From assembly GCA_032251435.1 (NCBI GenBank), contig JAVVEH010000038.1, positions 1-42,750 on the forward strand: 42,750 nt of DNA, given 5' to 3'. The position numbers and the translations under genes were made by a program. The notes beneath the pieces are model-generated. The model was given only the letters and a program-made list of their open reading frames with translations. It was not told the origin of the DNA and searched no databases. This document shows, in pieces, positions 24,822 through 33,244 of this stretch (positions within the stretch are counted from its first letter, which is position 1; every line of letters begins with the position of its first letter). The stretch comes from JAVVEH01 sp032251435. Lineage in GTDB: Bacteria > Verrucomicrobiota > Lentisphaeria > Oligosphaerales > MVZH01.

Positions 24822-27067
24822 GGCTGACGTTCCTCAATTGTTAGCAGGTTCTGAGCGATATACGTCTGATCCGGGATTAGTATCAGGGCCCGGGTCGCCC
24901 CCATAACTAGGGTGCGGGGAAGCTCTATCGACGTGATTTTACCCGTGGACGGGTCCAGCACTGTGACCCGCCCAGCGCCATCGCCCCGCCCTCCCCTTAT
25001 ATCGACCGGAACAATCTCCTGTAGGCGATTGACCAGCAGGTAGATATGCAGACCGTCCCGGTAAAATCGGCCAACCCGAAGTTTGGCCGGGCCCGGTGAA
25101 AAATTCAGATCAAATGCCCGGGAATGGGAGTGTGGAATGGCAGCGGCCAGGCCCGGCACGTTGACGGAGTTCATATCCTGAAGAATAGCCTGCACCGCCG
25201 CATCGTTTTTCGCGTGCTCAGCCCGGCGGGGAACCTGATCGACCCACAGGACTGTGCCACCACCCCGGTGGAATGTTTGCAGTTGTCTGGCCGCCGCCAG
25301 GGGCAGGAATTCCATTTGCGGCATGACCAGCGTGTGGTAGGTGCCATCGCCAATCCTTATCCTGCCATCCGCGACCGCACCCTCCGCCACGCCTTCGGGA
25401 TGAACGATCATGTAGTCGATATCATGGTCCAGGAGGGCTTTTTCCGTCGTGTCCCAGTCATTTTGCCGGTGTTTATGCCATTTGACGATGTCGGGCCAGA
25501 ACTGGTCGGATGCGAGCAGGTCCGCCTGAAACATGGCAATCGGGTAGTAGAGGGCGACGCCTGCCTCACGCTTCGCACCGCGCAGGACCTGGGTTAGGCG
25601 GCCGATGTATTCATTCAGAAACCGGTACTGCTCTTTGCTATAGCCCTTGGCCTCTGCGCTCGGCACCCGAGGCATATAGGAGCTGAAGATGCTGACCCCA
25701 TGAAAACTCGCCATATTGACGGAATTGAGCAGCAACGGCAGATCGGGTGAGAGCCTGCCCATGCCATATCCCCCGATAATGGGATCAAGCAGCATCAGAG
25801 TGGCGTCACGTTTCTTCCATGCGGTGACCGAGCTGAAAAACCGGCTCTGCTGATACGGGAAGTCCATAAACTGGTCCGGGTTGGGAATCGGGATGTCCAG
25901 CGCCGGCACATCAAACTCGGAGACGAACTTCATCAGGTCGCCATAGCCTTGAACATGTTGAGACAGGTACTCGTTGAGCAGAAAATGGCCGCTGGATTTG
26001 ATGCCACGGGCATCGCACCACGCCCGGATCTGCCGGGAAAAGCTGTCGGTCAGAAGATCCGCCACCGCTTGCCGATAGTGAATCCGCGCGCGCCGCGCGT
26101 CGTCGCTGCTCCCCTCGAAGATGTACGGCAGGATGGTATCCAGCTCGTAGCCATGCATCGCCTTGAAGCGAGCGGGCAGCTCCCCGCTCCATGGCGCGCA
26201 GGCATAGAGTGCCTTGGACCGTTCCCAGTGCGTCTGCATCAGGTTTGGCTCGTTGCAGTAAAACCCTTCCACCTTCGTTTCCGGGTCTGTAATTCTTGCC
26301 AGAATCGGCGCGTGCATAGTGTCGATGAAGCTTGCCATGGCCTCGCGGTTCATCAGATCCGGGTAACGCCCCGTGTGGCCGAACTGCTTCATGGTCGACT
26401 GGGCCTGAGTTTTCGCCCGTCGGGTATAGCGGGCAAAGACCCGCAGTTCCCAGGACCCCGTTAATCCCGGGGCCGATATTTTTCGCTGCTGCGTCGCAAC
26501 GCGTTTCCCCGCTGTCACATCGATACCACTCTCCAGTGCCGGGTAGAGGGCCGCGTAGACGATGTCATGGAGACCGTCCGGCAACTCAAAATTGACGGCG
26601 GTTTTCCCGCCGCCCTTTTGCGTCAGCATCACCAGTGACCGGACTTCGAAGTCCGGATTCCCCGCCACCACCCGGCCGCCGGCCATGCCGCTGGGATACC
26701 CCCAGTCGTCCGCCAGCCAGACAGGAGAGCCGTCCTTATGGGCCGCATCCACCAGCTTGCCAATGATGTCGGAGCCCTTCTCGGCCAGCCGGTAGTTCTC
26801 TCGCTCGCACTCGGGGTAGAGCACACTGTAGAAAAAGGCCATGTACCCGCCAATCCCCCATTCCGGATACTCCTTGAGCGTGTCCGGGGTCAACTGATAC
26901 TGCACGACCCGGTACTCATTGGGCGGGGTTTGGAATGATGCCGCCGTGACACCCCCGGGCAATTCATCCCCGGCCATCGCGGACGGATTCAGCCCTGTCA
27001 TGATGAACCAGAGAGCAAGCACCGCCCAAAGTGTGAGTTTTTTCAGCAAATTTTCGTTTAATTTCAT
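24818..27067 (-). CDS. Secreted GH106-like glycoside hydrolase
   Basis: The 749-residue protein has a signal peptide (about residues 1-32, ending AMAG). GGYMAFFYSVLYPE, VWLADDWGYPSGMAGGRVV and GIKSSGHFLLNE resemble the catalytic region of the large family of putative hydrolases related to GH106 alpha-L-rhamnosidases. There DDxGxPSGMAGG and SGHxxxEE are characteristic. Candidate acidic residues are in GFYCNEPN (about residue 270) and HFLLNE. A class-I glutamine-amidotransferase-like (beta-galactosidase trimerisation) fold follows (DYMIVHPEGVAEG, TLVMPQMEFLP). Substrate is unassigned. It overlaps the sulfatase gene by 4 bp and begins after a 238-bp spacer with palindromes. Confidence 0.65.
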   Translation of the reverse strand: MKLNENLLKKLTLWAVLALWFIMTGLNPSAMAGDELPGGVTAASFQTPPNEYRVVQYQLTPDTLKEYPEWGIGGYMAFFYSVLYPECERENYRLAEKGSDIIGKLVDAAHKDGSPVWLADDWGYPSGMAGGRVVAGNPDFEVRSLVMLTQKGGGKTAVNFELPDGLHDIVYAALYPALESGIDVTAGKRVATQQRKISAPGLTGSWELRVFARYTRRAKTQAQSTMKQFGHTGRYPDLMNREAMASFIDTMHAPILARITDPETKVEGFYCNEPNLMQTHWERSKALYACAPWSGELPARFKAMHGYELDTILPYIFEGSSDDARRARIHYRQAVADLLTDSFSRQIRAWCDARGIKSSGHFLLNEYLSQHVQGYGDLMKFVSEFDVPALDIPIPNPDQFMDFPYQQSRFFSSVTAWKKRDATLMLLDPIIGGYGMGRLSPDLPLLLNSVNMASFHGVSIFSSYMPRVPSAEAKGYSKEQYRFLNEYIGRLTQVLRGAKREAGVALYYPIAMFQADLLASDQFWPDIVKWHKHRQNDWDTTEKALLDHDIDYMIVHPEGVAEGAVADGRIRIGDGTYHTLVMPQMEFLPLAAARQLQTFHRGGGTVLWVDQVPRRAEHAKNDAAVQAILQDMNSVNVPGLAAAIPHSHSRAFDLNFSPGPAKLRVGRFYRDGLHIYLLVNRLQEIVPVDIRGGRGDGAGRVTVLDPSTGKITSIELPRTLVMGATRALILIPDQTYIAQNLLTIEERQP

Positions 27068-27133
27068 AGTTCTGAGCTCTTGCTGAACTTTTCAAGAAAA
27101 GTGGGGGAGTTTAGGGGCAACGCCCCGATATGA

Positions 27134-27280
27134 AATAGCCCAGGGCTCGCCCTGGGTTGGTGGCGGAGTATAGTTTTAGCCCTGAAAGGGCGGCATGATA
27201 AATGCACGTATTATCTTCATATCGCCCTACAGGGCTAAAGACCTCCTTGGTTCAACACCCAGGGCAAGCCCCTGGCTATT
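27134..27280. repeat. Mirror-arranged palindromic element
   Basis: Four short palindromes occur in mirror order: CCCAGGG-CTCG-CCCTGGG (27139-27156), GCCCT-GAA-AGGGC (27179-27191), GCCCT-AC-AGGGC (27224-27235) and CCAGGG-CAAG-CCCCTGG (about 27259-27275). The left half (from 27134) and the right half (to 27280) are imperfect reverse complements. AGCCCTGAAAGGGC-type phrases are dispersed intergenic repeats in several PVC genomes as far as I recall. The surrounding 27068-27305 spacer holds no gene. Confidence 0.8.
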
Positions 27281-27305
27281 ACATGCCGGGATTTCACCCC
27301 TAAAA

Positions 27306-28724
27306 TTACTCTAACTCCAGGGATTCCGCCGCTGTATGGCGCTCTTTCAGTTCATCCTGAATTTCCTGCATGCGTGCCCGGGTCAATGGGAAGCGCCAGG
27401 CGAAGAAGATGCCGCCACCGGCTAGAAAGACAAGGGGAATGACCACCATAAGCAGTCGAATCCGCAGGATTGTCTCCGGGGTCTGGGCTGCCGCGTCGGC
27501 GATAAAGCCTGTCCAGGCGATGAGCAACCCCATGACCAGGGAGATGGCACTGAGCCCGCACTTGAAAGAAAATCCCCACACGGCACCATACATTCCTTCC
27601 CGGCGCTGTCCAGTCTTCAGCTCGTCATGATCACAGATGTCGGCGGTGATGGAAGGATTCAGCACCCAGCAGCAGGTGAGCGCCGGGCAGGTGATGACAG
27701 GGAGCACCAATTGGAGGTAGGGCATGTTCGGGTTGAACAGGAACCAGGACAGCGGATACATTAGGCCACACACGATAATGCCGCCGGCATAGGTGGCCTT
27801 CTTGCCAATGCGCCGTGAAAGCCAGGAGATTACGGGAATCGCGAGAAAGCCGCAAATGGCCATCATGCTTCCGCTGTACCCAACCAGAGTCGCGGCGGCA
27901 TCCTTGTCGCCACCAAAGACATAGTAGTTATTGATGTAGAGCGTCAGGGGACCGTAGATGAAAGCCCCGATCATGACCATGAAGATGGTGATCAGATGCA
28001 CGCGGAACACCTTGTTGGACAACGTCGACTTTATGCTCGCAAACGCCGCCACCTTGGCCTTTTTCATGTGTTCGGCATTCTCATGGCAGAAGATGAGAAT
28101 GGGAATGGTTCCGAGAACAACCAGCAACCCCAGCCCGATGGCCACAAAGAAGACACCTCTAACTTCCACGGGACGTTCGCTGGCTGGCAGCCACTTGCCG
28201 ATGACGAAGCAGGCCTTGAGCAGCCAGGGCGCGACCAGGGCTTTGGCTGAGATCATGACCATGCGCCAGACCTGTACGCTGGTGCGCTCATGATAGTCAT
28301 CAGTCAGTTCGAATCCCAGGGCCTGATAGGGAACCGCGAAGATGGTATAGGCGACATACATGAGAGCGCCCATGATCAAGATATAGAGGAACAGCCCTCT
28401 GTCTCCGAGACTGGCGGGCGGACTGAATACGAGCACAAGTGACAGGGCCATCAGTATGGAACCAATGGCAATATATGGCTTTCGCCGGCCCCAGCGGGAA
28501 CGGGTATTGTCGGAGATGTGCCCCATCATCGGGTCGGTGACGGCATCCACGAAACGCGGCACGGCCAGGGCGATCCCAAGCAGCTTCGCATCCAGTCCCA
28601 GGGCAATGTTGTAAATAGGAAAGGCGAGCTGGCCAAACGAGTTAGCCATAATCTGGTCGACGAATCCGCCAAACCCGTAGGAGATCTTTTCCTTGAGCGA
28701 CAGTTTTTTTCGGGATTTATCCAT
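27306..28724 (-). CDS. GPH-family sugar:cation symporter (MelB-like MFS)
   Basis: The 472-residue transporter has about twelve hydrophobic segments and the N-terminal motif KISYGFGGFVDQIMANSF. DAVTDPMMGHISDNTRSRWGRRKPYI (about residues 57-82) is the signature of the glycoside-pentoside-hexuronide:cation symporters. It would import a mono- or disaccharide, and a uronide would suit the neighbouring lyase. The ATG has GGAAGAAAC upstream and overlaps the end of the GH99-like gene by 8 bp, indicating one operon. It is an inner-membrane protein. Confidence 0.92.
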   Translation of the reverse strand: MDKSRKKLSLKEKISYGFGGFVDQIMANSFGQLAFPIYNIALGLDAKLLGIALAVPRFVDAVTDPMMGHISDNTRSRWGRRKPYIAIGSILMALSLVLVFSPPASLGDRGLFLYILIMGALMYVAYTIFAVPYQALGFELTDDYHERTSVQVWRMVMISAKALVAPWLLKACFVIGKWLPASERPVEVRGVFFVAIGLGLLVVLGTIPILIFCHENAEHMKKAKVAAFASIKSTLSNKVFRVHLITIFMVMIGAFIYGPLTLYINNYYVFGGDKDAAATLVGYSGSMMAICGFLAIPVISWLSRRIGKKATYAGGIIVCGLMYPLSWFLFNPNMPYLQLVLPVITCPALTCCWVLNPSITADICDHDELKTGQRREGMYGAVWGFSFKCGLSAISLVMGLLIAWTGFIADAAAQTPETILRIRLLMVVIPLVFLAGGGIFFAWRFPLTRARMQEIQDELKERHTAAESLELE

Positions 28725-29844
28725 TGTTTCTTCCGCCGAAGACGTTTTTCACCGCCTCCAGATAGCCATAGCCATAGAGGTCATCGGGTTGCAGGTAGCT
28801 GGTTTCCGTCCACTCGTTCCAGCTGTTGACGGTCACCAGCGGGGGCTGATCCGGATGAGCGTCGACATAGTCCCGGGCCATGCGGAACGCTTTTTCCACT
28901 TCTTCCGGCGGGTTGTTTTTGACCACGCCCGGCCGGAAGGTCTGGAAGCGCGGGTTGTTGTCCCAGCCCACCGAGACATGCGGGAAATAAGGAACTGAAT
29001 AATCACGGTCCATGTGCGCCCACTCCTTCTTTACATCCACCATGATGTCGGCGTAATCCCGGTCGATGTTTGTGAAATGGACGTACTGGTAGTGAGTGAG
29101 ACTGTCGAAGCCAAGTCGCTCGACTACGCCGGCCGGGGTGGTCGAGGCACCGGCATCCACACCACTCAGGTTGAGCTTGGCCGCTCCCCAACTGGTGAGC
29201 TGCAGATGAAGTCCGGGCAGTCCCGCCTTCACGGCCTGTTCCCGGAACCAGGCAAAGGCTTCGGCCGTCTGCGCCAGCCCCCCGAGTCCGGTGACCAGGT
29301 TGTTGAGGTCATAAATCTGGAAGACCGGGCATCCGTCGATGGTGTAGTAGGACGCATGCGTAAAGTACTTCCGAATCAAGCGCGATGCAATCTGCTCGAA
29401 CTGGGCGCGGTTGACCTGCGCACGCCAAACAACCGTATCCAGATCGACATGGGCCAGCCGTTTGTCCCAGACGTACTTGACATCGTGGTTGGCCCACATG
29501 AGGTAGAATTTGACCCGTTCGTTGTTGGAAGCTTTTAGGTAGCCGTTGTTGAGGCATTGCTCCAGAAACGGCCGGTTGTCATACCAGTACCAGTCGTAGA
29601 TGAAGACATTGACGCCATGATCGGCCGCGGCATCGATCTGCCGCGCCATGACTTCTGGATCCGCTTCATTGCAGTATCCCCAAAGCGGTTTGCGCGGCCA
29701 GGTATGCCCGTCGAACTTCGCTGTTGCCGTACGCACGGTCTGCCATTCCCCTTCGCCATCCGGCCAAAAGATGCGGCTGCGGGGCTCGTCACCGGTATAA
29801 GACGGCCAGATGTAGGCCGCGACATCGTAATTATTTGCTGTCAC
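28717..29844 (-). CDS. GH99/WbsX-like glycoside hydrolase domain protein
   Basis: The product is 375 residues from the GTG at 29844. YDVAAYIWPSYTGDEPRSRIFWP at the start and HGVNVFIYDWYWYDNRPFLEQC are hallmarks of the Glyco_tran_WbsX/GH99-like family, and VTVNSWNEWTETSYLQPD near the C-terminus is its conserved carboxylate motif. Endo-mannosidase-like activity is known for GH99, but activity is not established for most WbsX-like members. The GTG start overlaps the TGA of the upstream PEP-CTERM gene (GTGA), and the longer frame to 29958 only reads through the duplicated segment in the wrong frame. No signal peptide remains, possibly because the duplication replaced the original 5' end. The gene is coupled to the symporter downstream. 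Confidence 0.88.
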   Translation of the reverse strand: MTANNYDVAAYIWPSYTGDEPRSRIFWPDGEGEWQTVRTATAKFDGHTWPRKPLWGYCNEADPEVMARQIDAAADHGVNVFIYDWYWYDNRPFLEQCLNNGYLKASNNERVKFYLMWANHDVKYVWDKRLAHVDLDTVVWRAQVNRAQFEQIASRLIRKYFTHASYYTIDGCPVFQIYDLNNLVTGLGGLAQTAEAFAWFREQAVKAGLPGLHLQLTSWGAAKLNLSGVDAGASTTPAGVVERLGFDSLTHYQYVHFTNIDRDYADIMVDVKKEWAHMDRDYSVPYFPHVSVGWDNNPRFQTFRPGVVKNNPPEEVEKAFRMARDYVDAHPDQPPLVTVNSWNEWTETSYLQPDDLYGYGYLEAVKNVFGGRNNG

Positions 29845-31455
29845 TTGCGTTTGCGCCGGCGGAGACACATCCCTGCCAGTCCGAGCCCGGCGAGGATTGC
29901 CGTGGACGGTTCGGGGATGGTGGAAACGATGTCGAGACTTCCGAGTTCCATTGTCCAATATTGATAATTGTCGCCGCTGAACACGAAAGCGAAGTTATCA
30001 AATGCGCCCTCGCTGACGGTACCGTCATAGAGTTTGAACCGATCTCCTTTGCTAACCGAATAGTCACCAAAACCGCTGACATGGATGGTGATCGTGCCAG
30101 AACCGAGCAGGTCGCCGGCGGTACTGACGATCTGATCATAGTTTCCATCGGTGCTATCTGTAAACTGCCAGTCGATGGTCGCACCATTGTTAAGCGTCAA
30201 AGAGTTTGCGACCAGATTTATTTCACCAATGCCCGAGCTATCAATCGACAGCGTACCATTGCCAACGGAGAGAGCTCCGAACGACCCGGATGCCATCTCC
30301 AGGATGCCGCCACCGGTAACGGACGTTGGGCCGTCATAAGTGAGAGTACCGGTCAGTTCCAGCGTTCCGGAACCGGCGTGTTCAACGGAACCTGTGCCGG
30401 AGACATCATTGGTAATCGTTGTAATATCACTGCGGTTGAAAACCAGCGCGCCGTTGTTTAAGACATCCCCGGTGGGCAGCGTCCCGGTTGTGCCGCCGCT
30501 GCCGATCTGGAGCGTGCTTCCGGAGTCAATCGTCGTAGTTCCCGTGTAGGTGTTGGTGCCGTTGAGAGTGAGGGTGCCGCCGCCATTCCAGATCAGATTG
30601 CCGTCACCACTGATGTCGCCATCGATGGTGGCGTTGAAGCCCAGAGTGGACGAGCCGACGCTCGTGAACGTATGAACCGTGTCGGCACCTACCGTCGAGA
30701 CCGTGCCACCAGTAAGAAGGTTGTCGCCGGTATAGCGCACAACGACAATACCGCTACCACCCTTCCCGCCATTCTTTATGGTGCTAGACCCTGCGGATTT
30801 AGCTCCCCCTCCACCATTGCCTGTATTTACCGCACCGTTAGCACCATCAGCATAAGCACCACTATAAACATTGCCATCACCACCTGCTGCATAGTCAACC
30901 GATGTCCCGGTGATAGTGCTGGGCAGTCCGTCTCCGCCAGTCGGTGTGCCGCCGACCCCGCCGGCTCCGCCACCGCCGCCACCTGTGGCAATGGCTGTAG
31001 AGTTCCCGCCGGCATTGCCTTGCAACGCAGTGCCTGAACCGCCAGTATCGGCGCTACCACCGCCGCCGGATCCGCCAGGGTTCCCTTTCATAGAAGCCGC
31101 TGATGTTGAACTGGCCCCGCCACCACCACCGATGGCGGTTTCGCCAAATGCGCTGGAATCGTCTCCATTAGTTCCGCTTGAGCTGGGCGAAGTACCTCCA
31201 TCGCCACCATCGCCGACCACAATCCCCTCCGCGCCAGTCAAAGTTGTCGTTCCCTCTAGCAGACCACCAGCACCGCCGCCACCAGCACCCGTGGTTCTCT
31301 TAGCAGCACCGCCACCGCCACCACCGGCGACGATCAGGTAATCAACATCTAGACCTGAGCCACCATTGGTAGCGTTGAAATCAAACTCATTATCACCGCT
31401 TTCCAGACTGATGTCAGCAGAGTTTGTACTATTCAGATCCAGACTGATTGTAGAA
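29840..31455. repeat. Duplicated segment, copy B (PEP-CTERM 3' module)
   Basis: This is the second copy of 13065-14680. It appears identical from 29840 to 31271 and diverges progressively to about 31455. Its left edge is the stop codon of the PEP-CTERM gene and the start codon of the GH99-like gene. The right edge lies inside the coding sequence just after the TISLDLNSTNS region. Confidence 0.92.
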
Positions 31456-32048
31456 GATGGCGTGATTAAGTCTGACCCGAGGGTAACGCCGCTGATCGTG
31501 AATACCTTGCCGTCGTTCCCATTGCTGCCGGTCTCAAACATGTCCAAACGCAATCCTGTGATATTTCCGGGGCCCCACTCCCTTCCGGACGGCGCACTCG
31601 TCATATCGAGCACCACAGAAAACGGAGTCGTCTGGGGAGTGACGGAGCCCACCGCATGAATGCTGCTGCCGAAGTCACCATTATCGTCATCAATGTAAGA
31701 GGCCGACCACGTCCCAGCGACCGCTCCGGCTGAGACGGACAAGAAATCAACCTGAAGATATTTGTAGGTGGCTGACGGAACGGTGGTGCCTAAGACTGTA
31801 GTCCAATTGATCCAGAAATCATCTACAGCACCGGTTGGATAGGTCAGTACAAGATTTCCAGAACCATCATTGGAGTCCATATTGCTGGAAGCAGCCACCG
31901 AAGCGGCATTTAGCGTCAGGTCCAAGGTGGTCCCTCCGCCAACGTATTGCCCCGTGGTGACAATCGTGGCCGCGTCCGCAGGCAGATTCATCCATACGCC
32001 GGCCGCGATCCAAAATGTGAAGAGTGTGGTCGCGAGTTGTTTTTTCAT
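29841..32048 (-). CDS. PEP-CTERM-anchored exported protein, second copy with a different N-terminal domain
   Basis: The 735-residue product has a signal peptide (MKKQLATTLFTFWIAAGVWM, cleavage near ADAA) and an N-terminal beta-rich domain of about 180 residues (FWINWTTVLGTTVPSATYKYLQVDF). This domain differs from that of the 13066-15327 protein. From TISLDLNSTNS onward the two proteins are the same except a few substitutions: glycine-rich region, beta-strand repeats and the PEP-CTERM signal with RRRKRK. AAGGACATTGAC precedes the ATG. The gene diverges from an AraC regulator. Its stop overlaps the start of the GH99-like gene, so the surface protein heads the glycan-degradation operon. It may serve as a surface glycan-binding or matrix protein, which is inference only. 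Confidence 0.9.
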   Translation of the reverse strand: MKKQLATTLFTFWIAAGVWMNLPADAATIVTTGQYVGGGTTLDLTLNAASVAASSNMDSNDGSGNLVLTYPTGAVDDFWINWTTVLGTTVPSATYKYLQVDFLSVSAGAVAGTWSASYIDDDNGDFGSSIHAVGSVTPQTTPFSVVLDMTSAPSGREWGPGNITGLRLDMFETGSNGNDGKVFTISGVTLGSDLITPSSTISLDLNSTNSADISLESGDNEFDFNATNGGSGLDVDYLIVAGGGGGGAAKRTTGAGGGGAGGLLEGTTTLTGAEGIVVGDGGDGGTSPSSSGTNGDDSSAFGETAIGGGGGASSTSAASMKGNPGGSGGGGSADTGGSGTALQGNAGGNSTAIATGGGGGGAGGVGGTPTGGDGLPSTITGTSVDYAAGGDGNVYSGAYADGANGAVNTGNGGGGAKSAGSSTIKNGGKGGSGIVVVRYTGDNLLTGGTVSTVGADTVHTFTSVGSSTLGFNATIDGDISGDGNLIWNGGGTLTLNGTNTYTGTTTIDSGSTLQIGSGGTTGTLPTGDVLNNGALVFNRSDITTITNDVSGTGSVEHAGSGTLELTGTLTYDGPTSVTGGGILEMASGSFGALSVGNGTLSIDSSGIGEINLVANSLTLNNGATIDWQFTDSTDGNYDQIVSTAGDLLGSGTITIHVSGFGDYSVSKGDRFKLYDGTVSEGAFDNFAFVFSGDNYQYWTMELGSLDIVSTIPEPSTAILAGLGLAGMCLRRRKRK

Positions 32049-32198
32049 GTCAATGTCCTTATTTGGGGATGTTCTCGTGTGGGTTTCTATTTCAACTCAA
32101 AAAAAAGTCCGAAATTTATCAATGTTCACAGTGTTCAGGTTTCATGGCTTGCCGCGTCGTCTTATCGCGCTGTAATCTGATGCAGGCAAACAAAAGTA

Positions 32199-32227
32199 TT
32201 GACACAAAAAAGAATATAGGGTATATT
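32199..32227 (+). promoter_or_regulatory. Promoter of the AraC-type gene
   Basis: TTGACA (32199-32204) and TATATT (32222-32227) are 17 bp apart. The expected transcription start is near 32234, which lies after the in-frame TTG at 32227 and therefore rules that codon out as start. Confidence 0.8.
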
Positions 32228-32277
32228 TGAACCTAATCAAAAGATACGAAAATCTCAAAAAAGGGTCATATAGTCTT

Positions 32278-33066
32278 ATGCCGGAATCTGGTTATTCAGG
32301 TGTTGTTCCCTTTGTCATGCACCAGGAGGAGGCAGCGGGTGAGAGTTGGCAGGGGACGTTCAGTCACCACCTTTTCTCGATCACGCTACAGGGGGGTGCC
32401 GACTATCAGTTTCCCGACGGCGCGAAACGGATTGAGGCGGGGGATTTCCTGCATTTCGCCCCTGGCGCCTGGCAGGACTGGACTGCCTTTTCCCCGACCG
32501 GCTGGACCGTCTATTACATCATCACCGATCTACCGCCGCGCCTGCTTGATATTCTTCCCCAGGACAACTTGGCGCCGGGCATCGGACAGGTACGCTTGGG
32601 GAAAGCGGAATCAGCGTTGGTCGCAGAGGCTTTTGACAGGATGGTCACCTGGGGGGAAGGACACTCCATGATGTCGGAACGGCTGATTCTGAACCAACTG
32701 GACTATGTGCTGCTGGAAATCCGCAACCGGCACCCGCTCAGAAAACTGGATGGAAGAGTTGAAAGGGCCAGACACTTTCTGCACGGTCGGGTCGGCAGGG
32801 ACACCCGGCTTGCGGAAGCCGCCGAAGCCGCCGGTCTTTCAAAACCCAGGCTCTGCGCACTCTTCAAGGAAGCCCTGGGGGTGTCACCGCTACACTATCT
32901 TGAGAATCTGCGCATGGAGCGTGCCGCCCAGATGCTGCTCTTCACCTCTCGCGATATCGACACCATTGCCGTAACCCTGACCTACTACGACCGCAAATAC
33001 TTCGACAAACGCTTCAAACGCCGCTGGGGCGTCACCCCGTTCCGCTACCGCCTGCAAAACAAGTGA
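32278..33066 (+). CDS. AraC-family transcriptional regulator with cupin sensor
   Basis: 262 residues from the ATG at 32278, chosen because the longer TTG start falls inside the -10 box; AAGGG lies upstream. The N-terminal region is a cupin-like beta barrel (FSITLQGGADYQFPDGAKRIEAGDFLHFAPGAWQDW), the sugar-sensing arm of AraC-type regulators. The last 100 residues hold two helix-turn-helix motifs (RLAEAAEAAGLSKPRLCALF and IDTIAVTLTYYDRKYFDKRFKRRWGVTP). It diverges from the PEP-CTERM/GH99/symporter operon and most likely regulates it. Confidence 0.92.
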   Translation: MPESGYSGVVPFVMHQEEAAGESWQGTFSHHLFSITLQGGADYQFPDGAKRIEAGDFLHFAPGAWQDWTAFSPTGWTVYYIITDLPPRLLDILPQDNLAPGIGQVRLGKAESALVAEAFDRMVTWGEGHSMMSERLILNQLDYVLLEIRNRHPLRKLDGRVERARHFLHGRVGRDTRLAEAAEAAGLSKPRLCALFKEALGVSPLHYLENLRMERAAQMLLFTSRDIDTIAVTLTYYDRKYFDKRFKRRWGVTPFRYRLQNK

Positions 33067-33104
33067 TTCAAATCAATCGAGCCACTCGGAATAGCCGACT
33101 GAAA

Positions 33105-33122
33105 GGGGGTATAGCCACCCCC
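33105..33122. terminator. Stem-loop between convergent genes
   Basis: GGGGGT-ATAGCC-ACCCCC forms a 6-bp stem 39 bp after the AraC gene stop and before the end of the convergent GH63-like gene. No U-run follows, so intrinsic termination is only possible. Nothing else is visible in the 178-bp spacer. Confidence 0.4.
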
Positions 33123-33244
33123 GAAAAAGGAGTCCAAAGAGGGTACTATTTTTATTTACACCCATCAGAAAATCAGGATGTTGGATCATAGATTACTCTC
33201 ACAAGTCTCAGATGCTGTCACCTCTGTTCCTCCTCACCCCGGTT

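Noticed and set aside
29842..29958. N-terminal extension of the GH99-like protein to 29958
   Set aside because: The extension is the PEP-CTERM 3' end read in another frame, and the same peptide pattern appears antisense-free in the first copy where no GH99 gene follows.
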